DNA of 6,417 nt from an uncultured Bacteroidales bacterium. GTDB lineage: Bacteria; Bacteroidota; Bacteroidia; Bacteroidales; Bacteroidaceae. Positions within the stretch are counted from its first letter, which is position 1, and every line of letters begins with the position of its first letter. Positions 1 through 5,928 of the stretch are shown in pieces. The position numbers and the translations under genes were made by a program. The DNA is taken from assembly GCA_947367415.1 (NCBI GenBank), contig CANBEE010000159.1, positions 1-6,417 on the forward strand, read 5' to 3'. Under the pieces are notes generated by a model. That model ran no database searches, was not told the origin of the DNA, and worked only from the letters and a program-made list of their open reading frames with translations.

Positions 1-66
1 TTAGAGTTTGGAACGTATTTGTATTCGTTATCGTTGCGTTTCGTTGCAACTCTGTTGCTCTTTCTG

Positions 67-74
67 CAAAATTA
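67..74 (-). promoter_or_regulatory. Possible leftward promoter -7 element
   Basis: On the minus strand these bases read TAATTTTG, a full match to the Bacteroidetes primary-sigma -7 consensus TAnnTTTG. A minus-strand TTTG at 98-101 could be the -33 box, but the 23-base gap is at the long end of what is usually seen. It would drive a gene to the left of the window that cannot be seen. An 8-base match with four free choices is weak evidence alone. Confidence 0.35.
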
Positions 75-117
75 CGCTTTTTTAGGGATATTCCCCACAA
101 ATGATAGGAAATTTCCC

Positions 118-148
118 TATGTCGGTCGTTTTTTATCTGCTATCTTTG
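118..148 (+). promoter_or_regulatory. Likely promoter of the secreted-protein gene at 192
   Basis: TATCTTTG at 141-148 matches the Bacteroidetes -7 consensus TAnnTTTG exactly. Nineteen bases upstream, 118-121 reads TATG, three of four matches to the -33 TTTG. This predicts a start of transcription near 152-158 and a leader of about 35-40 bases. That leader ends in an AT-rich stretch with AAGG only one base before the ATG, too close for normal Shine-Dalgarno pairing and in line with the weak use of that signal in this phylum. Confidence 0.6.
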
Positions 149-168
149 TATCGTGAAAACAAAGATAG
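140..168. repeat. Perfect 10-bp inverted repeat over the -7 element
   Basis: CTATCTTTGT at 140-149 is repeated in reverse complement as ACAAAGATAG at 159-168, with a 9-base spacer. The left arm contains the whole -7 box, and the right arm therefore places the same TATCTTTG on the minus strand (167 to 160). If transcription starts in the spacer, only the right arm enters the mRNA, so a DNA operator or a symmetric promoter element is more likely than an RNA hairpin. This is inference; only the symmetry is seen. Confidence 0.6.
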
Positions 169-191
169 TAACCATATAATATATATAAGGT

Positions 192-1694
192 ATGAAAAAA
201 GGATTATTGACAGCATTGATGTTGGTGGGAATCGTTGGTTCAGCATCGGCACAGCACGATGACATGTACTTCGTACCCAAGAAGAAAAAGGCAAAGACCG
301 AAGCCGTGGCCAAAGAAGCGGCCGAGAGCACTGCTGCCAAGTCGGAATCTGCTAATGTGGCAGCAGGCAACCAAGATAACAAGACTATCTCGGCAACCTC
401 GACCTACACGAAGGCGCTGGAGATGGATGAAGATGCCTACAACCGTCGTACCTCATACGTTACCGAGCAGGGCGATGCCGTGTCAGAGTTTGCCATGGCC
501 GACGAAGGCTTTGTACTCATCACCGAGGATGGCGACACCATGTGGATGAATACCGACACGCTGAAGCTCACTCGCGTAAGCAACGAGGATGAGGGTTGGG
601 TCAATGGCTTCGAGGGCAGTGACTCCGACTACGAATATGCCATGCGCATCGTCCGTTTCCGCAATCCACGCTACGCGATTCCCGTGAGCAGCCCGCTCTA
701 TTGGGATGTGGTGCATGGAGGTGCCCTGTGGCCCAGCTGGGACTGGAACATCTACGATGATGGCATGTATGCCTATGTGTTCCCCACATCGAGCAACTGG
801 CTCTACTGGGACTACATGACGAGCTATCCCTTCGGATGGAGCCCTTGGGGACATCATTGGCACAGCCATTGGGGCTGGCACTATGGGCATCATTGGGGCA
901 TGGGGCCATATTGGGATGGCTGGGGCTTTTACGGTCATGTGTGGTATGACCCCTGGTTCAACCCCTACTTCCACGACTATTATCCCGGTTGGCATCACGG
1001 ACATCATGGCTACCATCCCGGTATCGGCATAGGCAAGCCCGGATGGGGTGGAGTGACACCTGGCTCACGTCCACGAGAGAATGACCGCCACGCTACAGTA
1101 GCCTCTACCCGTCGTGGTTCGCAAGATAACAATGCCGTTAGCCGTGGCACAACATCGGCTTCGCGCCGTGGTGAAAGCGTCACCCGCACCGATAATGGTT
1201 CGACCCGCAGTTCATCGGTTCGCGTCGTGACAGGTCGCTCAGGCTCTTCCGTGAATCGCTCTTCAGGTGCCGTACGCTCATCGTCGAGCCGAGGTAGCAG
1301 TGATGAGGTCCTGCGTCGCGGTGGCAGCACATCGTCTTCGATAAGTCGCAGTGCCAACACTGGCAGCAGCTCACGTAGCTCATATACCCGTCAGAGCACT
1401 TCGCGCAGTGGCTCAAGTTCGACCTACAACCGCCCCAGCAGCACACGCAGCTCGTCGTCTTCAGTGAGCCGCAGCTCATCATCGAGCCGTTCGAGCAGCT
1501 ATTCAAGCGGTTCGTCAAGCTCTTCGCGCAGCAGCTCATACAGCAGTGGAAGCTCTTCGTACAGCAGCGGAAGCTCACGCAGCAGTGGTAGCTCATACAG
1601 TGGAGGCAGCTCCTATAGCGGTAGCTCGCGCAGTGGCGGTGGCTCATATAGCAGCGGCTCACGAAGCGGAGGCAGCACCGGTAGCCGCAGATGA
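192..1694 (+). CDS. Secreted Trp/His-rich protein with Ser/Arg-rich tail, unknown function
   Basis: I do not recognise a named family. The 500-residue product begins with a clear signal peptide (KK, hydrophobic core, cleavage expected at ASA|Q, residues 20/21), so it is exported. In order: a Lys/Ala-rich segment (about 28-55), an acidic globular-looking part (about 75-160), an aromatic and His-rich part (about 170-276, with 14 His between 221 and 275 and many Trp, Tyr and Gly), and a Ser/Arg/Gly/Tyr low-complexity tail (about 291-500) containing a 13-residue repeat starting at R433 and R446. There are no Cys residues, so it is not a lipoprotein and has no disulphides. The His cluster could bind metal, but no defined site is visible. 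The ATG is chosen because it gives the signal peptide and lies just after the promoter-like box. It ends in tandem stops TGA TAA (1692-1697). The next gene follows after 78 bases with no clear terminator, so co-transcription with the outer-membrane protein is likely. Confidence 0.9.
   Translation: MKKGLLTALMLVGIVGSASAQHDDMYFVPKKKKAKTEAVAKEAAESTAAKSESANVAAGNQDNKTISATSTYTKALEMDEDAYNRRTSYVTEQGDAVSEFAMADEGFVLITEDGDTMWMNTDTLKLTRVSNEDEGWVNGFEGSDSDYEYAMRIVRFRNPRYAIPVSSPLYWDVVHGGALWPSWDWNIYDDGMYAYVFPTSSNWLYWDYMTSYPFGWSPWGHHWHSHWGWHYGHHWGMGPYWDGWGFYGHVWYDPWFNPYFHDYYPGWHHGHHGYHPGIGIGKPGWGGVTPGSRPRENDRHATVASTRRGSQDNNAVSRGTTSASRRGESVTRTDNGSTRSSSVRVVTGRSGSSVNRSSGAVRSSSSRGSSDEVLRRGGSTSSSISRSANTGSSSRSSYTRQSTSRSGSSSTYNRPSSTRSSSSSVSRSSSSSRSSSYSSGSSSSSRSSSYSSGSSSYSSGSSRSSGSSYSGGSSYSGSSRSGGGSYSSGSRSGGSTGSRR
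1488..1571 (+). repeat. Protein-level tandem repeats in the Ser/Arg-rich tail
   Basis: The codons from R433 (1488) and R446 (1527) encode two near-identical 13-residue units of the form RSSSYSSGSSS plus two residues, followed by a shorter SYSSG copy near 457-460. The DNA units differ strongly: at five of the serine positions one copy uses a TCN codon and the other AGY. The repeat is thus clear in protein but poor in DNA, which does not look like recent slippage. Confidence 0.6.
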
Positions 1695-1772
1695 TAAGAT
1701 GCCATTTGTGGACCTCTCTGAGGACACTGAGATAAGAACATGAATCAAGAATCATAAAAAACATATGTCACT

Positions 1773-2072
1773 ATGAAACGTAACAGATTATTTATCCTTG
1801 CCGCAGCAATGCTCACAGCATCTTCAGCTATGCAGGCACAGACATCATACGAGGCAGCCGCGCTGCTCGATACAGACCTTGTTGGTACAGCCCGCTTCGT
1901 GGGTATGGGTGGCGCTATGAGTGCTCTTGGAGCCGACATCAGTACGATGGGAACCAATCCTGCCGGCATTGGCCTTTATCGCAGTTGGGACCTCTCGATG
2001 TCGCTCGGTGGCAATTGGGTGACTCAGCGCACCGCCTCCAATGACACACGCAATCGCTCGTTCGACTCTTAG
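1773..2072 (+). CDS. N-terminal fragment of the interrupted barrel protein (99 aa)
   Basis: This is what would be made if the TAG at 2070-2072 is obeyed: the signal peptide, the N-terminal plug-like signature with NPAGIG, and about the first barrel strand. It lacks the rest of the barrel and the C-terminal Phe signal, so it should not assemble in the outer membrane. It is listed separately because a gene caller would report it as its own gene. Confidence 0.5.
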   Translation: MKRNRLFILAAAMLTASSAMQAQTSYEAAALLDTDLVGTARFVGMGGAMSALGADISTMGTNPAGIGLYRSWDLSMSLGGNWVTQRTASNDTRNRSFDS

Positions 2073-2084
2073 GGCACGTTCGAC
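2059..2084 (+). repeat. 8-bp direct repeats flanking the amber codon
   Basis: CGTTCGAC occurs at 2059-2066 and again at 2077-2084. The copies start 18 bases (six codons) apart in the same frame, and the TAG at 2070-2072 lies between them. Loss of one copy plus the intervening bases would remove the stop, keep the frame, and give NRSFDNAGIVF. The repeats are seen directly; any role in deletion or insertion is inferred. Confidence 0.6.
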
Positions 2085-2111
2085 AATGCCGGTATAGTAT
2101 TTGCCAACAAG

Positions 2112-3338
2112 GTGAGCAACGAGAAGCTCCTCCGCTTTGTCAACTTCGGATTTAACTACCGCAATGTGAAGCGCTTTGGCGGCAAGATGGGTATGGCCTC
2201 CAATCTGAATGGCCTATCACAGACCGGGCAGATGGCTTGGCAAGCGTATGAGAATCTGGATGTTCTCCCCGAGGACTTCGACTATAGCAATCCTGATGGT
2301 TTCTATCAGAGAAACTATTATGACGAGCCTTGGGTGGGTTGGCTTACACTGCTCGGTGCCGATGGCCGTCTGATTGATGCGTCGGCTTTGGACGGAGGTT
2401 CCTATTATCCCTCCGATGCGAACAGCTACAGCGAAGTCTTGAGTGGTGGTATTGATGCATATGACTTCAACCTCTCGTTCAATCTGATTGATGCCGTATA
2501 CTTTGGCGTAACGCTTACAACCTATGATGTAGACCGCAAGTTGGAGTCATCCTACACCGAATACTTTGATGGTGGTGACTACACGCTGAAGAATTACTAC
2601 CGCACTACGGGTTCGGGCTACGACTTCAAGTTCGGTGCCATCCTGCGCCCCTTCGAGGAGTCTTCGTTCCGTGTAGGTGTTTCGGCTACCACGCCCACCG
2701 TATATAGATTGCGCGACTACAATTCGGCTATCATCAGCTCGTTCGTTACATTCGAGGATGGCTCCACCTACGAAGGCTCTATGGATACCTTCAGTGACGA
2801 TGCCTATGGCGGCGACTGCTACACCGACTATACGATGATTGCTCCTGCCAAGATGAACATCAGCATGGGAGGTACCATCGGTACATCATTGGCTCTTGGC
2901 GCAGAATACGAGTATGCCAACTTCGGTGCAGCCAAGCTCTACTATGAGAACGGCGATGAGAATACTGTGATGAACGACCATACTGCCGAAAACTTTACGG
3001 CTCAGCACACACTGCGCTTGGGCTTGGAAAAAATGTTTGCAGGCTCGTTCTACACTCGTTTAGGCTACAATTATCAGACAGGTGGCTATAGGTCAGATGC
3101 GTGGAAGATGATTCCTATCAACTCCGTACAGACCAATACGGCCTACAAGAACATACGCTCAAAGAACAACTTCACCTGCGGATTCGGTTACCGTGGCGAT
3201 ACTTTCTATGCCGACGCTGCACTGCTCTACAGCCGTCAGTCATCAGATTTCTATCCCTTCGACGACCCCGAATTAGAGGCTACTTCGCTTAACCGTAACT
3301 TGATGAAGGGTATGCTCACCGTAGGCTTGAGATTCTAA
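2112..3338 (+). CDS. C-terminal fragment of the interrupted barrel protein (GTG start, 408 aa)
   Basis: An automatic caller may start here at GTG, in the same frame as the 1773 gene. The GTG more likely encodes an internal Val: the frame is open back to the TAG at 2070, and 2073-2111 encodes family-like residues GTFDNAGIVFANK. The fragment has no signal peptide, so even if translation restarted here the product would stay in the cytoplasm and not form a barrel. It carries most of the barrel strands and the terminal GLRF. Confidence 0.45.
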   Translation: MSNEKLLRFVNFGFNYRNVKRFGGKMGMASNLNGLSQTGQMAWQAYENLDVLPEDFDYSNPDGFYQRNYYDEPWVGWLTLLGADGRLIDASALDGGSYYPSDANSYSEVLSGGIDAYDFNLSFNLIDAVYFGVTLTTYDVDRKLESSYTEYFDGGDYTLKNYYRTTGSGYDFKFGAILRPFEESSFRVGVSATTPTVYRLRDYNSAIISSFVTFEDGSTYEGSMDTFSDDAYGGDCYTDYTMIAPAKMNISMGGTIGTSLALGAEYEYANFGAAKLYYENGDENTVMNDHTAENFTAQHTLRLGLEKMFAGSFYTRLGYNYQTGGYRSDAWKMIPINSVQTNTAYKNIRSKNNFTCGFGYRGDTFYADAALLYSRQSSDFYPFDDPELEATSLNRNLMKGMLTVGLRF

Positions 3339-3408
3339 TCTTCCGCTCGAATAGTTTCCCGAATTTCACTCTTAGGAATAAGGGAAGACACCGAGTAGTA
3401 ACACAAAA

Positions 3409-3439
3409 AAGAGACGCTGCATCTGATGCGGCGTCTCTT
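3409..3439. terminator. Bidirectional rho-independent terminator between convergent genes
   Basis: The arms are 3409-3422 and 3426-3439 with a 3-base loop CTG. The outer nine base pairs (AAGAGACGC with GCGTCTCTT) are perfect, and the inner five contain one G-U pair. On the minus strand the stem runs into six T (3410 to 3405), a good tail for kbl, which ends at 3478. On the plus strand it is followed by a pyrimidine-rich tail (CTCTTT), weaker but usable for the barrel gene, which ends at 3338. Nothing else is seen in the 139-base gap. Confidence 0.85.
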
Positions 3440-3477
3440 CTCTTTATAGATAAAGTCCTTTCTCTTTCTTAGGAGAA

Positions 3478-4668
3478 TCACTTGATTACTCCCAGCTCCT
3501 TACCTACCTTGGTGAAGGCTGCGATGGCCTTGTCGAGGTCTTCACGGCTGTGAGCAGCAGAAAGCTGTACACGGATACGAGCCTGATCCTTCGGTACTAC
3601 GGGGTAGTAGAAGCCTGTTACGTAGATGCCTTCTTCGGCCATGCGGTTGGCGAAGTCTTGTGAGAGCTTGGCATCGTAAAGCATCACAGCGCAGATGGCC
3701 GACTGTGTGGGCTTGATATCGAAGCCTGCTGCAAGCATCTTCTCACGGAAGTATACTACGTTCTCCTGCTGCTTGGTGTGGAGGTCGTCGCTCTCCTTGA
3801 GAATCTTGAACATCTCAAGCGATGCACCTACTACCGATGGGGGAATAGAGTTTGAGAAGAGGTAGGGACGTGAACGCTGACGGAGCATGTCGATAATCTC
3901 CTTGCGGCCTGTGGTGAAACCACCGATGGCACCACCGAATGCCTTACCGAGTGTGCCGGTATGGATATCGATACGGCCGTAGCAGTTGAACTGCTCGCTT
4001 ACACCGTGACCTGTAGCACCTACTACACCTGCAGAGTGGCACTCGTCAACCATTACGAGTGCATCATATTTCTCTGCGAGGTCGCAAATCTTGTCCATGG
4101 GAGCCACGTTGCCGTCCATAGAGAATACACCATCAGTTACGATGATGCGGAAACGCTGCTCCTGAGCCTCCTGCAGACAGCGCTCGAGGTCCTCCATATC
4201 GGCATTGGCGTAGCGATAACGCTTTGCCTTGCAGAGACGTACACCGTCGATGATAGAGGCGTGGTTGAGCGCGTCAGAGATGATGGCATCCTCATCGGTG
4301 AAGAGGGGCTCGAATACACCACCATTGGCATCGAAGCAAGCTGCATAGAGGATGGTGTCCTCGGTCTTGAAGTAGTCAGAGATAGCAGCTTCGAGCTCTT
4401 TGTGGAGGTCTTGTGTACCGCAGATGAAGCGTACTGATGACATGCCGTAGCCGTGGGTGTCCATAGCTCTCTTGGCTGCGTCGATGAGGCGCTGGTTGTC
4501 GGAGAGGCCGAGGTAGTTGTTGGCACAGAAGTTGAGCACGTCACGTCCGTCGTTGAGTTTGATGTTAGCGCGCTGAGGAGTGGTGATAATGCGCTCGTTC
4601 TTGTACAGACCGGCTTCCTTGATGCCGGTGAGTTCCTGTTGCAGGTGTTCTTTAATCTTTCCGTACAT
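3478..4668 (-). CDS. kbl: Glycine C-acetyltransferase (2-amino-3-ketobutyrate CoA ligase)
   Basis: This cytoplasmic PLP enzyme converts 2-amino-3-ketobutyrate and CoA to glycine and acetyl-CoA, the second step of threonine breakdown after threonine dehydrogenase. The product is 396 residues, against 398 for E. coli Kbl as I recall it, and is collinear with it end to end. Visible landmarks: FCANNYLGL (47-55), SVRFICGTQD (78-87), SDALNHASIIDG with the PLP-stacking H136, TDGVFSMDG (178-186), VDECH with D208 and H211, TGTLGKAFGG with the Schiff-base lysine K242, RQRSRPYLFSNS (264-273 region), and ARIRVQLSAAH with R364/R366 for the substrate carboxylate. The related family members KAS/BioF share the fold, but the overall match favours Kbl. 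The ATG fits the E. coli start and has an A-rich leader. A -7-like box lies 57 bases upstream, so it may be transcribed on its own, 103 bases after the LOG-like gene. Threonine dehydrogenase is not in this window. No odd residues are seen. Confidence 0.96.
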   Translation of the reverse strand: MYGKIKEHLQQELTGIKEAGLYKNERIITTPQRANIKLNDGRDVLNFCANNYLGLSDNQRLIDAAKRAMDTHGYGMSSVRFICGTQDLHKELEAAISDYFKTEDTILYAACFDANGGVFEPLFTDEDAIISDALNHASIIDGVRLCKAKRYRYANADMEDLERCLQEAQEQRFRIIVTDGVFSMDGNVAPMDKICDLAEKYDALVMVDECHSAGVVGATGHGVSEQFNCYGRIDIHTGTLGKAFGGAIGGFTTGRKEIIDMLRQRSRPYLFSNSIPPSVVGASLEMFKILKESDDLHTKQQENVVYFREKMLAAGFDIKPTQSAICAVMLYDAKLSQDFANRMAEEGIYVTGFYYPVVPKDQARIRVQLSAAHSREDLDKAIAAFTKVGKELGVIK

Positions 4669-4724
4669 GTTTTTACTCGTTTTTATGGTTTTTGACTATA
4701 TGTGTTTTTTTCATTCTTTGATGG

Positions 4725-4732
4725 CAAAATTA
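4725..4732 (-). promoter_or_regulatory. Possible kbl promoter -7 element
   Basis: The minus strand reads TAATTTTG, a full match to the Bacteroidetes -7 consensus, in the 103-base gap between the LOG-like gene and kbl. It predicts transcription starting near 4718 with a leader of about 50 bases. No good -33 TTTG is seen at the expected distance, and no terminator separates the genes, so read-through from upstream remains possible. Confidence 0.4.
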
Positions 4733-4771
4733 GCGATTTCGTTTGACATGGCATTGTCCGAAGTACCTTTT

Positions 4772-5884
4772 TTATGTGAATTGTCGTATCGCATCAATGA
4801 TTTCCTGCTCTTCATCGGCAATATGGAGTATGAGGTTCTTGTATTTGCCTCGTTCAGATAGCGATTTCAGCACGGGGTATATGGGCATCTCTTCTGTCCA
4901 ATAGTGTGTGTCGAGGAATACCATAGGACTGGCATAGCCAAAACTGAGATAGTGGTTTTGAACGGCATCCTGGAATATTTCTTGCATGGTTCCTGCACTG
5001 CCCGGTGTGTAGACGATACCTCCCTTGGCGATGGTGAGGATGCCGTCTTCGCGGATGGCATTCTCGAAATATTTGGCTATGTGCGTGGCAAATGGTGTGG
5101 CAGGTTCATGGCCATAGAGCCAGGTAGGTACGCCTATGCTCTTGTATTGTGTCTGCGGAAACTTGGCACGCACTTGAAATGCAGTGTCGAGCCATAAGGC
5201 ATCGGTATAGGCTGGGGCCTGCAAGAGCGTCTTCATGGCTTCATACACTTCGGCTTCCAGGCGTCCTGCCATCCATGCACCTAGATGAGTGGCCTCCATT
5301 GCTCCCGGACCTCCACCACTAATCATCAGGTAGCCTTGCTCGGTGAGCTGCTTGCTGATGAGCACGATTTTCAAGTAAGCTTTGTCGGTACGCAGTAGTC
5401 CGTGACCACCCATGATACCTACAATCTTCTTTTCATCATATTCGGCCAGCATGTCGTGCAGCGAGTCACTGATGGAGTGGTCGTGCAGGGTACGTGCCAG
5501 CGTCTCCTTGATGTCTGTAGTGGTCTTTCCCTTCTGAAGATAGTATTGGTATACCGAGTTGTCAAAGCTGCATTCGTAACTTTGGGGTTCACCCAATCGG
5601 TAGCCCTTATAGAGCGTGTCGGCCGTATACAGATGGTTGCGGAAACAGTTGTAAGGTACGTCGATGTGCGAGAAGATAAAGCAGCTCTTGTCGATTTGTA
5701 CGCGCATTTGCTTGCTGAAAGTGCAGCCCATGAACAGACAATCGTAGTAGCGATAGGTGGATGCAGGCTCAGTGAGCGAAGAGAAGTCCATATCCTTGAA
5801 TATGTAACGCTCTATACGCTCCTGGTTCGCTAGCAGGTTGCGCAGCTCGTCGATGTGTTTTATTTCATGGTAGGTGCGGTACAT
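4772..5884 (-). CDS. LOG-like Rossmann-fold nucleotide-binding protein (lysine-decarboxylase-like)
   Basis: The 370-residue cytoplasmic product has a C-terminal domain of the LOG/TIGR00730-like Rossmann superfamily. Its landmarks are GIMGGHGLLR (156-165), GGGPGAMEA (190-198) and PGSAGTMQE (294-302), equivalent to the family's GGGxxGxMxA and PGGxGTxxE motifs; the Glu of the second motif (E302) is kept, while its second Gly is Ser. Classical LOG enzymes of about 180-200 residues cleave nucleoside monophosphates to base and ribose 5-phosphate; the substrate here cannot be read. Two features differ from short LOG proteins: an extra N-terminal region of about 150 residues (with a Phe/Cys-spaced stretch, FKDMDF and DCLFMGCTF, at about 29-56 that faintly recalls pentapeptide repeats) and about 95 residues between the two motifs. 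There is no signal peptide. The ATG lies 44 bases after the DUF4831 stop, so the two are probably co-transcribed. It is not PpnN, which is longer and built differently. The superfamily is sure; the reaction is not. Confidence 0.85.
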   Translation of the reverse strand: MYRTYHEIKHIDELRNLLANQERIERYIFKDMDFSSLTEPASTYRYYDCLFMGCTFSKQMRVQIDKSCFIFSHIDVPYNCFRNHLYTADTLYKGYRLGEPQSYECSFDNSVYQYYLQKGKTTTDIKETLARTLHDHSISDSLHDMLAEYDEKKIVGIMGGHGLLRTDKAYLKIVLISKQLTEQGYLMISGGGPGAMEATHLGAWMAGRLEAEVYEAMKTLLQAPAYTDALWLDTAFQVRAKFPQTQYKSIGVPTWLYGHEPATPFATHIAKYFENAIREDGILTIAKGGIVYTPGSAGTMQEIFQDAVQNHYLSFGYASPMVFLDTHYWTEEMPIYPVLKSLSERGKYKNLILHIADEEQEIIDAIRQFT

Positions 5885-5928
5885 GGTGTCTCGCTCTTTG
5901 CTGTTTGGCTCAAAGTCGCAGGGGGTGG

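Larger units (their letters stand above)
1..191. other. Non-coding, probably divergent intergenic/promoter region
   Basis: No convincing coding frame is visible. The segment holds a minus-strand -7-like box at 67-74, a plus-strand -7-like box at 141-148, an imperfect inverted repeat with arms 83-92 and 110-119, a perfect 10-bp palindrome GGAAATTTCC at 107-116, and a perfect 10-bp inverted repeat with arms 140-149 and 159-168. Positions 20-57 are rich in CGTTG/GTTGC words and contain the palindrome GTTGCAAC at 43-50. There is no ATG on the minus strand between 1 and 66, so any leftward gene must start beyond the window edge. The divergent reading is an inference. Confidence 0.6.
1773..3338 (+). 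pseudogene. FadL/OmpP1-like outer-membrane beta-barrel protein, interrupted by in-frame TAG
   Basis: The full frame is 521 codon positions, close to the roughly 500-550 usual for Bacteroidetes members of the OmpP1/FadL/TodX-like group (often annotated as hemin receptor). It has a signal peptide (MKRNRLF, hydrophobic core, AMQA|Q at 22/23). The family's N-terminal signature follows: GTARFVGMGGAMSALGAD at about 37-54, then GTNPAGIGLYR at about 60-70. Many alternating aromatic/polar strands follow, and the C-terminus GLRF ends in Phe as outer-membrane barrels do for BAM recognition. Codon 100 (2070-2072) is TAG. The frame is open before and after it, and the residues just beyond (FDNAGIVFANK) still look like the family, so this is a single nonsense lesion and not a frameshift. 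The family transports hydrophobic substrates across the outer membrane; the substrate here is unknown. Possible explanations are a real pseudogene, a strain variant, a sequencing error, an 18-bp insertion carrying the stop, or suppression. It lies 78 bases after the secreted-protein gene and has an A-rich leader with no Shine-Dalgarno. Confidence 0.8.

Noticed and set aside
20..57. CGTTG/GTTGC word repeats near the left edge, considered as a CRISPR or iteron array
   Set aside because: The words are only five or six bases long and irregularly spaced, with no consistent repeat-spacer pattern.
483..1016. Minus-strand 177-codon open frame opposite the Trp/His-rich domain
   Set aside because: It is a shadow of the biased composition of the plus-strand gene (His and Trp codons read backwards give Met, Pro and Val). 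No recognisable protein features.
1180..1764. Minus-strand 194-codon open frame opposite the Ser/Arg-rich tail
   Set aside because: Its Cys/Ser/His-rich product is what the reverse complement of repeated AGC and other tail codons gives. It has no domain-like pattern, and the plus-strand gene has a signal peptide and promoter.
1695..1772. Possible terminator or promoter between the secreted-protein and barrel genes
   Set aside because: Only a four-base-pair stem (CCTC/GAGG) without a T tail is present, and no TAnnTTTG box is seen, so neither can be supported.
2070..2072. Pyrrolysine or general UAG recoding
   Set aside because: The TAG is not in a known pyrrolysine protein family and no downstream element is evident. 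UAG also acts as a normal terminator for the DUF4831 gene in this window.
3961..4437. Plus-strand 158-codon open frame inside kbl
   Set aside because: It lies fully antisense to the highly conserved core of kbl and has no family resemblance.
5402..5833. Plus-strand 143-codon open frame inside the LOG-like gene
   Set aside because: Antisense to the LOG-like coding region, with no promoter and no recognisable domain.
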